Source: Hemicentrotus pulcherrimus
Taxonomy: Eukaryota; Echinodermata; Echinoidea; Camarodonta; Strongylocentrotidae
Reading direction: 5' to 3'
DNA length: 64,000 bases
NCBI GenBank assembly: GCA_003118195.1
Contig: BEXV01000070.1
Span: 214,332-278,331, forward strand
Of the stretch, positions 24,722 to 36,206 are shown in pieces (the first letter of the stretch is position 1; every line of letters begins with the position of its first letter). The position numbers and the translations under genes were made by a program. The notes below the pieces were generated by a model. That model did not search any database, had not been told where the DNA came from, and worked only from the letters and a program-made list of their open reading frames with translations.

Positions 24722-25854
24722 CAATCTCTAAAGCAGGGCTCCCACTAAGCCGAGTTGTATTAGCGAGTTAACGCGAGTTGTGGCGAGTTGCCTCAAAGAG
24801 GCGAAAGCTCTTCTTGTACCTCGGGATAACTCCCGACAACTCGGTACTGCTCTGCGTAACTCTTTACAACATTCCACGACTCTCCTTGAAGTACGAGCAG
24901 TTCCAAAATTTTGAACAGGTTCAAAATGTTCACTGATTCGTTGTAACTCGAGGTGTGCTCATACAATCGTAATATTCTAGCATCACTCGTAACTAGCTCG
25001 CGCTGCACTCTTCATAAGGTGGCGAGTTATGAAGAGTTATGAAGAGTGCAGCGCGAGCATGTTACGAGTAATGCGAGTACATTTCGAATGTTAAGCGAGT
25101 TCACGTCGAGTTACAACACATTAGCGAAAATTGTAAACATGTTCAAAATTTTCACTGAAAGCAGAGTTCCCACTTAGCCAAATTAAAGCCTCGAGTTGTG
25201 GAGAGCTGGCGCGAGCTTATGGCAAGCCGTTTTATCATTAAAACATATTTCTTGATATCAAGAATTCAATTCTTGATATCACGAAATCGAATTCTTGATA
25301 TCAAGAATTACCATTGCTTTACAACGTAAAATTATTCCTTGATATCAAGAATTGATTTCTTGATATGTTTTAATGATAAAACGGCTGACCATAAGCTCTC
25401 GCCAGCTCGCCACAACTCGAGGCTCCAACTCGGCTTAGTGGGAGCCCTGCTGTAAACCTTGAGGTGAATTCGTTGTGTGAATTCACTCGTAACTAGCTCG
25501 CGCTGCATTCTTCATAAGGTGGCGAGTTGCTACTAGGTATATGAAGAGTGAAGCGCGAGCTTTTTACGAGTAATGCGAGAATATTACGAGTGTAGGCGAG
25601 TTAACCTCGAGTTAAAACGAATCAGTGAAAATTTTGAACATGTTCACAATTTTGGAACTGCTCGCGACTTCAAGGAGAGTCGTGGAATGTTAGAAAGAGT
25701 TACACTAAGCCATACCAATTTGTTGCGAGTTACCCCGAGTTACAAGAAGAGCTGTTCGCGAGTTATTGCGAGTGCCTCTTTGAGGCAGCTCATCACAACT
25801 CGCCATAACTCGCCAAAACAACTCGGCTAAGTGGGAGCCCTGCTTTAGAGATTG
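24722..25854. mobile_element. Large foldback transposon-like element
   Basis: The outer ends CAATCTCTAAAGCAGGGCTC at 24722 and the inverse ending at 25854 are near-perfect inverted repeats that continue through CCCACT(A/T)AGCCGAGTTGT. The arms (about 24722-24980 and 25575-25854) remain largely complementary over more than 200 bases. They share CTCAAAGAGGC, GCTCTTCTTGTA, CATTCCACGACTCTCC and GAGCAGTTCCAAAATT in inverse order. A GCGAGTT motif recurs throughout. The centre is interrupted by a related inverted-repeat element at 25161-25450. No credible protein is encoded. Confidence 0.75.
25161..25450. mobile_element. Related hairpin element nested in the foldback element
   Basis: Its ends GCAGAGTTCCCACTTAGCC (25161-25179) and the inverse of GGCTTAGTGGGAGCCCTGC (25432-25450) copy the terminal motif of the surrounding element. 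The arms GCTTATGG and GCCGTTTTATCATTAAAACA are inverted on the other side. The core holds several TTCTTGATATCAAGAA-type palindromes between about 25249 and 25365. The whole unit can fold into one long hairpin. Confidence 0.7.
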
Positions 25855-28500
25855 TTACTCCCCACCCCTCCCGAGTCTCTCCATGGTGCCGCCCCTGTTC
25901 CTAAACGCCATATCACTCTGTTAAATCTCCTGCTTAACCTGCTGCACTTTCTCAATGTTTGTTTCTATCCCGGGAGACTAGAACCATCTCCATAAAGCAT
26001 CCAGAAACGTTTAACTGACGTTAAGGCTGTCACAAAACAAATTAATTTAAAGACATTTAGGTTGATCTGAAAAACACTAGAACAACAGGTAATTTGTTCC
26101 ACACATGCATCCACACACACACGCACACACACACGCGCGCACACGCTAATACACACACATTGAGTGTTTCTTTTGCATTCATATGTTTGCTTTTTCAGAT
26201 AAAAAGGTAAAAAAAAACGACGGCAAATTATTCAAAATGAAATGGAATTTCAAAATTTGATTGCATTGTAAACGAAAAGGTGTGGAAAGGATCAAAAATG
26301 GAATTTCAAAATTTGATTGCATTGTAAACGAAAAGGTGTGGAAAGGATCAGAAACAGTTGATCATGTAGCATGTAAGTATTGGTGTGCACTGTAAGGTTC
26401 TGGAGTCATCAAAATCATAATAAATTTGACCGAGTCTTGGCAAAGTAACAAGCACTGTACACAGAAAGCTATATATGGGACAACACACTCAGCCAGTATA
26501 CATTTTCTTCCAAAATTGTTTGGCATATGCATGTCATTCATTTGTAATCTTGAACTTTCAGTGTAAGTTTCGTTTGATTCTGTGAGAATTTTTTTTCTTT
26601 TTTCTTTTTTCTTTTTTTTTACCAGAACTGGAGTTTATCATTAAAATGGACCTGTCTGTTTTTCCTTAAAAACAATCTAGATTATTGAGGTAAATAGATG
26701 TGTTGGATAAACAATGGTTTAATTTCCTGTACATCATCAAGTCTCATCAACGCTTTGATTATTTTTTTTAAGAGAAATGGATTTAGAAATATTATATTTT
26801 CTGGCTTTAATTCAGGCCACCTACATTTCACCACCTAAAATAGTAACATAGGGGATATTATACGGTCGAATCGTGTGTCTCGGCGATCCACCCACGTCAT
26901 TCAAATAGTAATTAAACATGAAATTTAAGATACTGATGGCTATAACTTCATAACAACTTCCATAACAATGGTTGTTCAGTCAAAACGAATTATGTAGAAC
27001 AGATTAGAATTTGTTACTTTAGGAGTCTCAATAGCAACCACAAAGATCAAAGCGACATCTTCTTACTTACCAACAAAATCGATCTTAATTTTTTTATAAA
27101 CTGCCTAGTTTTTCACCTTTCTGCGAATAAAAACCGCAAAGTATATCAAACCTAAATGTCAGTATTTAATATCAATTGCACCGGGACAGAAAACAGAGAA
27201 AGATTGGAAAGCATCAAGGATTAAAAAGATATCATCAGGGATGATGGCATGACATTTTAACAACAATACAAGCAGTATAAGGGAAAAGGGGATAGAGCAA
27301 CGTCGATCTGGCGCTGCTCAGTTGGTGCCGTGCTCATGATCAATTGGGCAAAAAGAATTTCCGTTTCGGTTTAATAAAATTTGGAGTGGACTATTAGGCT
27401 ATTATTATTATTATTATTATTATGCTAGGGAAAGGAAAGATGAGGAGAGTCACAACATACAATTTTCTGTCGGTGAATTAATGTTAAGGATTATTGGCAA
27501 GTCGCGATGTCTATTTTTGTTGTTTTTGTCAGCTTGTTACAAATAAATTTCAGGTAAACTTGTCAACAAAATCTATCTCACGTACCATTAACAATGGTTT
27601 AAAGTCGCACCTGGGAAGGGGCACAGGTGGGGTAATTTTGTGATGCTTCCGTGTTGTAAATAGAGTATCAGTTTCAGCGATAATGTACTCTCATTTATGT
27701 TATTCAGTGTTTTCGCAATATAAAAATAAGAAAATCAAAAGACCGGACAACGGGAGATGAAAAATGAACTATTAGTGGTCTTATCCAGTTTTAATTAGTG
27801 ACGTATAAAAGACAGGTTTCGTCGTCCCAGTCGATCGTCTGCATCAGAACATCAATGCAGGCGCTAGAGCACTGTCCATCTTCAGACGGTCAAAATCTTT
27901 GCGTTTTTATAATATAAGTTCGTCAGGAATAACATGTTATTATGACAGTTTTCTATGTTTCATGTTTTAATCCATCATCCACTGCTACCCAAAAATAAAT
28001 CCTACTTCCATTTATCTGGTAACGCCTTTGCTAATGTGGCCTATAGTTACCTTTTATATCTTCAGGAACTTTGATGTACGTCATTTCGCAATAACCAATA
28101 AGGATAGAGCTAATTTACTACCTATTCCAGAACAAGCAGGAGATAAACAAGGGCAATTATAATGTTTTAATTCTATGGAGTTGTTCTTCCTTCAAATGAA
28201 AGCTTTTGCCTATCTGAAGTTCCTGGAAACGAGGCAAACTAAGTAATCCAGATTTATCTCTGTATTATTTTGACAGTCAGAAGAAAAGAAAACAAGAACT
28301 TGAAGCATTTTAAACCTTGGCCTCATGCAAGGCAGTGACGTGCATGACAGTTACATCCGGGTACTTCATACGCTAACACGCTAAAGGTATGCCCAAACAC
28401 TTTTAAAATCTCTTCTCCTTCGTGTAATTATCCATCTTGTTGCTGCTCAGAATCCTTAATCTAAAAACAAAATAATAATGAACTTGCATAAAAGAAATAT
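25855..28500. other. Intergenic or intronic AT-rich sequence
   Basis: No gene is supported. It contains AC repeats at about 26112-26158, a short tandem duplication at 26241-26350, T6C repeats at about 26588-26620 and an ATT array near 27401-27423. Confidence 0.5.
26241..26350. repeat. Two-copy tandem repeat of 56 bases
   Basis: AATGGAATTTCAAAATTTGA and what follows, starting at 26241, repeats identically from 26297 up to GGAAAGGATCA. The near-identity of the copies suggests a recent duplication. Confidence 0.9.
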
Positions 28501-28502
28501 TA

Positions 28503-28858
28503 AAGGTAAAGACCAGTATTGGAAACGCCCCGATTTCAAAAAATGAAATGGAAGCTCTCATTACCAATCATGTGAAAGAATATGTTTTGACTAATACCAT
28601 GATGATATAAAACTTGCCGGGGAAACCGCCTACTAATTCATATATTTGGTAAATTTGTTTCTCTCATGGTCTGTGAGAGATATAGGGTAGTTCTGTGTAT
28701 AGTGCTTGTAACTTTACAAAGAATGGGCCGAATTTCTTATCATTTTGATGATTCCAGAATCTTGCAGATGCTAGATGTTAGATGATCAACATTTTCTGAT
28801 CGATTCCACAACGTTTCTTTCACAATGCAAACGCATGACCATAACTGGTCTTTACCTC
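28503..28858. mobile_element. MITE-like element, family 1, copy 2
   Basis: The ends AAGGTAAAGACCAGT and the inverse of ACTGGTCTTTACCTC are flanked by TA at 28501-28502 and 28859-28860. The right half is homologous to 62-449, sharing AGTGCTTGTAACTTT, CTTATCATTTTGATGATTCC and the ATTCCACA...GTTTCTT region. A 79-codon minus-strand frame here is part of the element, not a gene. Confidence 0.72.
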
Positions 28859-28860
28859 TA

Positions 28861-30684
28861 AAGATACACTTTAAAAAGGTATTACGCATATAAAGTTTGG
28901 AAATAGACTCACGGTACGATAGATATTCATTGAAACGGTAATCCTGCTTTGAATAAAGAAGAGGTTCAATTTTAACCATGACTTTTTATGAATACATTAC
29001 ATGTATCAGGGCGCGTTGAGAAAATATGATATTAATACTAGTTCAAAGTCAAGATCCAGATGAAATGAATTAATCACAAGCCTTTATCCCTCGACATAAA
29101 TGCTAATCAAAACAATTCGCCTGAGCGGAGCAACTACAACTTATACACCTAATCTAGCAATGGGGTTCCACAGTGATCCCTTATACCATTTGAGTGAATC
29201 CGATCGTTTAAAATCCCCCTTTATTTAGACATGACAACAACAAAAAACAAGTCAGTTTCATGCCCGAAATGTATCGGAGAGATTGAAAATTAGTAATAAT
29301 GTTGCGCGTAACGGGAGAATCTGCCAATTTCTCATAAGAAGGTAAAGTCCGTACAATTTGTATCCACTGACAATCCCATTTCAACGTTTTATTGAGATTT
29401 TATGAGTTCTCAATGGCATGGTGACTGTATACTTAGCCATTAGAGAGAATAGGATAGATGAATACTGGCAACTGAAAGAGGGACTCAAGAGGTGTTGGTC
29501 TTTTTTCTGGTATGAAGTGCGTACCCGACCAGTTTCCTCACATCCTTCTCGATGTTCAGCGAAAATACTTTTCAACACATAACCATTTCACCTTGAATGT
29601 TTCTGCTATACTGATTTCTAGCTGACAGTTGTATACATAATCTCAAAACATATCACAAGTATTGGTTAACGCTAGCGGCGCAGCATAAGTCTCGTCATTT
29701 CGATTTTTTTTTTGTTGTTGCTGTTTTTATAAATTGTATAGGGATATCTTGTTCAAACTAGATGAAATTTATTAGCGACCAAGCAGAGAGGAGGAGTAAC
29801 TGGATTTGGTAACATTATCTTTCCATTATCCCGCCTCCTTCTCATTTTCTGTCTCTTTTTGTTTTCTTCGAAGATTTCATTTTCGCGAATCTATGTGATG
29901 GAGCACATGCCCCCTCCCTCCTATTACCCCTTCAAAGCTACGCCATTGGTTATAAGAATGGGTTGGGACAAAATTGGTAATACTTGGTTGAATGTCCATA
30001 AGCTACCTTTAGCTGTTAATCAGTACAGAGTAGGCAAACAATATATCTGAAGTTACGAAAGAAACTGATAGGAAGTGAATGTTTGCCCTACACATCGAGC
30101 TCAGATAGCCATTTCTAGAGGATGATGTAAGTCGCTTTTGATCAATAAGGACATCAAAAGAACATATTTGTTAAGGTTTCATGAACCTCCAATTTTATTA
30201 CGGGCCTCCTGCATGTTATTATTTCATCGCGTCTGCACACAGGACAGGTGGTGTGGCTATTTATTCCTGGTCGTTACCCGTCTCCTATTCGCATTCATAG
30301 TCTCCACTCATTATCGATTCCCTGTTTCATCAATGTCAAGAATTAATATAGAACTGACTGATCACATCTAATACAACCTGTCGTCGCTCAACCTTTTATT
30401 GAAATACCATGCCGTAGGCGTTTCTCGGAGAACTGTCTTATGGCAATACTGTGCGTCCCCCAAAATGTAAATGTTGTGTTACAAGATGGTGAATGATCTT
30501 TCCTGATGCGTAAGTAATCCAATTCCGTGGCGTCAAAATATTAGCATGTAAACGACTTCCTGCTAGGAAATATAATTGAATTCCAACAAATATTTTGCGT
30601 GAAAGAATAATTATATGTTAGTCACTTTGTATGCAGTGCAGCAAGAATACAAATCAAAACGTCACGAAATTGTACAGACTGTGG
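28861..30684. other. AT-rich sequence without recognised genes
   Basis: Short frames on both strands show no family features; nothing else identifiable. Confidence 0.5.
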
Positions 30685-31190
30685 TTAAAGGTGGTAACTC
30701 ACTGAACGGCGAAAGCTTACGAACGTTGCGAAGTTTGGATTCGTTTGGACAAGGAGTTTGGATTAGCGACCATAGGCAAATGTTAGTGACAGTTTTTGCG
30801 AAGATTGGCAACTATATGCCAGCCCTTTGCCACTATTTGTGTATGTTTGGGACCTTTTGCTAAGTCCTGTTACTCAATGGGTCGATTTTATATAGGAAGC
30901 ACATGGTAACGTGGTCGCAAGCATTGGCAAATAAAAAGAACTTCAGCCACACCGTCTCGTAATCGTTCGCAAAGGCTAACGATTGTTTTGCAAACGTTTG
31001 CAAATCTTTGCGGAAAAATAAATTCGTAAAGAAATTACGTTGCGACAAGAAAAAAAGTTGCGAAAATGAAAACTGTTTGCAAACTATTTTGCAACCTTTT
31101 ACGAACGTTTTGGCAACTTTTTACGAACCTTGCGAAACCTAGATTCGCTACGTTCGCAAGCATTCGCCGTTCAGTGAAATACCCCTTTTA
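30685..31190. mobile_element. Inverted-repeat element, family 2, copy 1
   Basis: Left end TTAAAGGTGGTAACTCACTG and the inverse of the right end (TAAAAGGGGTATTTCACTG) both continue into AACGGCGAA(A/T)GCTT(A/G)CGAACG. The interior repeats short GCAAA/TTGCGAA words on both strands. An 82-codon frame and its neighbours are inside the element and carry no protein signature. Confidence 0.68.
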
Positions 31191-33767
31191 TGCATGAAGC
31201 GCTATCGGCATAAAGGAACGACTTTAAAAATGTCATGGCGCCATCAGCAAAGTCTGATAAATTTATCTCCTATACTGGTCTATGGCATGGGACATAATTT
31301 TTCTCTCTATTCTTTATTGGACACCAATCCAATTTTCTTTAGCGATACATACAGCTTGGTATATATGAAATAAAGTAATTTTGAGAAAATAATATTCTTC
31401 GAGAATGATCTTTTCCATGCGACTTTAGAATAATGGATGGTAGCCTATTAGATATGGGAGCTATTGTCTTTCCACTAGTTTCCAGAATAATCGTTCTTCA
31501 TACTTTCCTACAAAACGAAAAATCATTTACCCAACCCAACAGTTTCAGTATTCAAACTAATCTTGAGTTTTGTTAATTAGATAACAAAGGGTGTTTTTTT
31601 GTGTGTGTGTGTGTGTGGGTTATGGATGTGATGTGCGTGAGTTTGTTTTTTGTGTGGTTATTCTACCATATCTAATTAACGAATACTCATATTACTCTTG
31701 ACACACTTCGTGAAGTAACATTTTTTTTTCCAAACCGGTAAACCATAGTGATCAATGAAATGCAATCGAGATTATTTTTGCTTTCTTCAAAGTGAAATCA
31801 TATCGATGTATCCAAAACACAAAGCAACCTGCTTAAATCAATTTCCTGTATCAACGTAGAACATGCTTCTACTATACTTTATAAAGTAAAGCACGTGGTG
31901 TCTTGTTTTTAGTTCATCCATCTAATGTGATTTCAAATGAGTCTGGAAATCTATCGGAAAACGACGCCTACTCAATGAACCTAGAAGAATAGATCCTATA
32001 GGAACAGGATAAGAAGAATGAGCGACGGCACATGATGATGATAATGTATTAGCAAAAAGGGAAATAAACGAGGGCAAAGGGATGCAACGTAAAGAAACAG
32101 TGGTTTAAAAATTACATGCAAGGCCCTAAAATAATTGATTAGGAGAAATGAATCGAACTAAAAAGGCATCTATTCCCCTAGATGTGAGCTTCATTTTCAA
32201 ATGTAGTCCATGCACTTATAGTACGCGGAAGAGGCCATGCATGACAACACCAACAACTATTTTTTGGCTGATCTCCCTCTTTCTCCATTTCATTTATGAC
32301 GTTAGCTAAATTGAAGGCAAACTAACTCGATTTAACATCAGCAGAGTCGATTTGATATTCTGTGTGTCAAGAAATAAAGGATTGGGCTGCATCTTTGGTA
32401 TCTGCAATAAGATAGGGGTACCGATTTCTGGGACCATTACAATGGAAACGATACTACAGATGAAGTGCTTCTTCGGAAGCAGGAAAGACAGTGGCCTTGC
32501 AATCTGTCAAGTACTTGACAAATGTAAAACCATAAGCAACTACGTACTGTGAAATTGATGAAACACTTAAAGTTGAACTAGAATTCACGTTTTTGATATT
32601 TATGACAAACAAAATAACAAAGAAAATACGTATTCCATATGTGTAATATATTTGTTATTGTTCATGTTTCTTTATTTGAAGATCTGTTTACATTTATAAC
32701 TCCCTGCTTTTCAATCATTTTTCTACCTCCAGATTTGTTCAAATCCAGACGCATTTTCACATTGCCCGTCTCAGTTTATATATATTATCTTGATTATTTA
32801 TTGTAGTGTAGTTTATGTACTCACACACTAGTACCCTTTTCCGAATGCTGGAATATAATTGATACTCTTAAAGGCTATATCTACGAAGAACCTTATTGTG
32901 TTTTTTCTCATGGAGATGAGAACGGGACATTTGTTTAGCAGTCCCTGGCCTATAATCCTACTATGAGAAAATAACATATAAAGTGTCGATGGTGGCACAT
33001 CATTCTCCACCTGTGCTACCTGGATGGTGCCTTCTTATTTTGTTGTAGTGCTCCATGGTAGGAATCAATGAAAATGGATGAAGTTCGGATGGTTTCCGAA
33101 TGAATCCCAAATACACGAGTAAGACATGACTAGCTTGGCTTTGAGCACACAAAAAACATGCATTTGTGACATGACTGATACCCCAATCACATCGCCAAAC
33201 CAACCGATAAGCGACACAATTTTGTCCAATTGGTGTAAAATTAAATTTACTAGTTTGGTCTATGATCGGTTGTCGGTTTTGTATATGTGACCAGATTATG
33301 GTATATGAACGTTGATGACACGAACATTGTGGGCATTTTTTTCTCCTTTGAAAAACACTTTAAAAACATTCATGTTTCACATTCCGGTGTTACGATGCGA
33401 ATGCCGGCAAACACGACAAACAAATCGAAGTCGACAAATGCCTGTCGAAGTTTCACCGATTTGTTGCAGTGTAAAAGCACACTTCGGTAAGAATCAGATT
33501 TTCGATCACGTATCTCTCCTCGCTTCCGTGCTTACACATGCAGGGCACCGACGAGTCGTGCATGCGCACTATTCACCCCAAAATCGGTATGAGCAAACTT
33601 CGACGGTTTCCTTAGGGTTTTTTCCAGAAGTGTAATTAGTAGACCAACAAAATCGACGATTTTTCAATTATTTTTTATTATTTTTAATTGTTAATGGGCC
33701 TATAGGTATTGCACGAAGCTATTAATATAATATTACATTTGTCTTTGGTTGATTTTTTTTTATTATC
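31191..33767. other. AT-rich sequence with a GT array
   Basis: No gene recognised. GT dinucleotides occur at 31601-31618. An inverted CAAATCG/CGATTTG pair lies at about 33421-33468, and frames there have no family features. Confidence 0.5.
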
Positions 33768-34967
33768 AGGTGGGCTGTATAACGTACAGACCACCTTATA
33801 ATTTCGTTAGAATTGCCTTTATTATTTATATATTTATTATTCTTTATTTTTCTTATTTCTAACCATTTTTTTGTGATCAAGATAACTTTAAAATAGCTCA
33901 ATCAAATGTCTTAAAATTTGGCACAAATATGTATTGGCATATGTACAAAGCACAGAATTTTTTTCAACCTTAACCTTGAATGATAACGTCATCTAGGCGC
34001 CATTTTGTAAAATTTTACGAAAATCAACTCATGATCATATCTTCATAACCAAAAGGTATTTCTCATTCATATTTATCATGGTCAAGGTCAATATCCTTTC
34101 TGTCCGTGGCAGGTCAAATAACGCGCGCGTTCGCGTACGTCCGCGCGTCAATGCGCGCGTGAAATTTTGAAATGCTCAAAATCGTCTCAAAATCATTTTG
34201 CATCCGTTTTAGGCCATTCTAAGCATTCTATAAAAAATCGTGCACACGCGCATGCGTGCGCGTTTTCGCGCGTAAAACTATTGCACAACATAGAATCGCC
34301 ATTTTTTTTTTCTTTCATAATTTTCCACATATTTTTACAAACAAATTGATAGCATGTTTATCTCTTTATGAGTATTAATGACGGAATGATCGACCGTTAA
34401 ACATATATTTCCGTGCGCGCGAGCTCTTGTAATACATAGCATATATGGACAAAAACATGCCTATGCAAAATACATTGTAGCTCTTTAGGATGCAAGGTGA
34501 CCCTAATTTTTTTTTCATATTTTGATTAACTATGAATCGGAGATATGATTTCATGTCTCATTTGACCCTCAATTTACTCATGACGTCATCATATTATGGC
34601 GTCAGCATATTTTTCGAAAATTGATTGTATCTTTGTAAAAATTGATCGATTTTCTTCCAAATTGTGATATGTTCTAGCTTAGACAATTCTCTTCAAATCC
34701 AGTAGCCACAATTTTTCATTTTGACAAAGGCATCATGGCGTATTTTTGCGATTAAAGGAGGCATGTCAATTTTTCACATTTTGCGTGTATTCTCTATGGG
34801 ACATGACTTTCCCAAAACTTGATTCTACATTCCCGTCTTTCGCGAGCAATATCTACGTCGTTTTAGCTTCATTTACGCTGAACTTCGAGTATGTTGTAGC
34901 TGAGACAAAAGGCTATCTCAAATGTACCCTTCATTTTGTCTCAATTTTTTTTTTGATCAGCCCACCT
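33768..34967. mobile_element. Putative 1.2-kb element with AGGTGGGCTG ends
   Basis: AGGTGGGCTG (33768-33777) and its exact inverse CAGCCCACCT (34958-34967) bound 1200 bases. The left end also forms a hairpin, because AGGTGGGCTGTA is followed by TACAGACCACCT (33785-33796). The interior is AT-rich with CpG-dense patches at about 34121-34162 and 34240-34275 (GCGCGCG words). No frame encodes a recognisable transposase. Confidence 0.45.
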
Positions 34968-35910
34968 ATTCTTGTTCCAAACAAGTATTACAAATCTAGT
35001 TTGATTTTATTTCCACATTGCTTTGAGATGCTTGTCATTGCAAGTCCTAATTGCGATGTAGCACCCAAACCCTCTTGATATGCGTTATTAAGAGTTAAAG
35101 TAAATTATTCATAGCAGGAAATCGCTATATCTTTAGAGTGTTATACTGCTCTAGCTGACCCCTTTTTGTTATTGGTTCGGTTCCATAATTATCTTTCTAA
35201 TATGCCAAATGCACATCCTTGACCGGGGAATATGCCCCTTTGGGCAACTTCCATTTTTGTAATTAATTGGAAGGTAAAGATTGGGTGATAGAAAATATAA
35301 ACCCGTGTCAAGTTTACTGGCGAAATTATTTATTCATATTCTTGGCATGATTGAGTTGCCTTCTTACATTAAATAGCTTTAGGCAAAGACGGGGCACATC
35401 AAAAAAAATGTCTTAAGATTCCATATGTGCGATTATTACGTAATTTTATTGTATGCCCCCCGCCCCCTTCACACGCACGAGTTCTATAACTTTGATCTCG
35501 AGAAATTAGAAACACGACAACCTACTATAAATAAAGAACTAAAATAGAACTAAGAGCGACAAAATACAATCCTCCGTACAAAATACCTAAAGCAAATCAT
35601 TTATCGATGAGCAGTTGTATATCGCCTGTTCAGCACTGGCAAAGTATATCGATTATTTGCAGGGGTTATGCTCAGACTACCTGGTGTGTTTTTTGGAGCG
35701 ATTCAGTTTCCGACTTGTAAATGTCAATTATGATAAAGAAGATTATGTTTCGTCTTGGAAATGTATTGGGTTTAGCGGTGGCCACAGCTTTCAATTTCAT
35801 GACCCAGTTATCGAATTTGATTATGTTATTCAGAAAATATCAACAGGGTAAAGGGAAAATAATATCGAACCGTGATTTCATTGGGGGCATTGCAGTATTG
35901 CGCTATTGTT
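34968..35910. other. AT-rich spacer
   Basis: No gene or repeat that I can support, apart from a C-rich spot near 35457-35468. Confidence 0.5.
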
Positions 35911-36206
35911 GATAAGGTGGTTTGTCTGGTATCTCACTGAGCGTTGAATGCTTGCGAACGTAGCGAAACGGGTGTTTTACCAGGATTCGTAAAAGGTTCG
36001 TAAAAGGTTGTGAGAAAGTTCGCAAACAGTTTTCATTGCAGCAAACAGTTTTTCTTGTCGCAAAGAAATTATATCCGCAAACAGTTGCAAGCGTTTGCAA
36101 ATCAGTCGTAAGTAAACACCTTCGCAAACATTCGCTCAAATATTGTTCATTGTCGCTAAATGTCGTCAACATTCGTCTGAAAAGTTGGCGAATCCAAAAT
36201 TCGCAT
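35911..36206. mobile_element. Inverted-repeat element, family 2, copy 2 (one end)
   Basis: GATAAGGTGG, then TATCTCACTGAGCGTTGAAT and GCTTGCGAACGTAGCGAA match the end of the 30685-31190 element. The interior has the same GCAAA/TTCGTAAAAGG words. A matching opposite end is not obvious, so the copy is probably truncated or diverged. Overlapping frames on both strands are part of the repeat. Confidence 0.55.

Noticed and set aside
27804..27811. TATAAAAG as a core promoter
   Set aside because: No gene, exon or open frame follows at a sensible distance, and such motifs are frequent in AT-rich DNA.
33250..33640. Possible inverted-repeat element around 33.4 kb
   Set aside because: Only about eight bases (TTGGTCTA) match between the presumed ends, which is too little to define an element.
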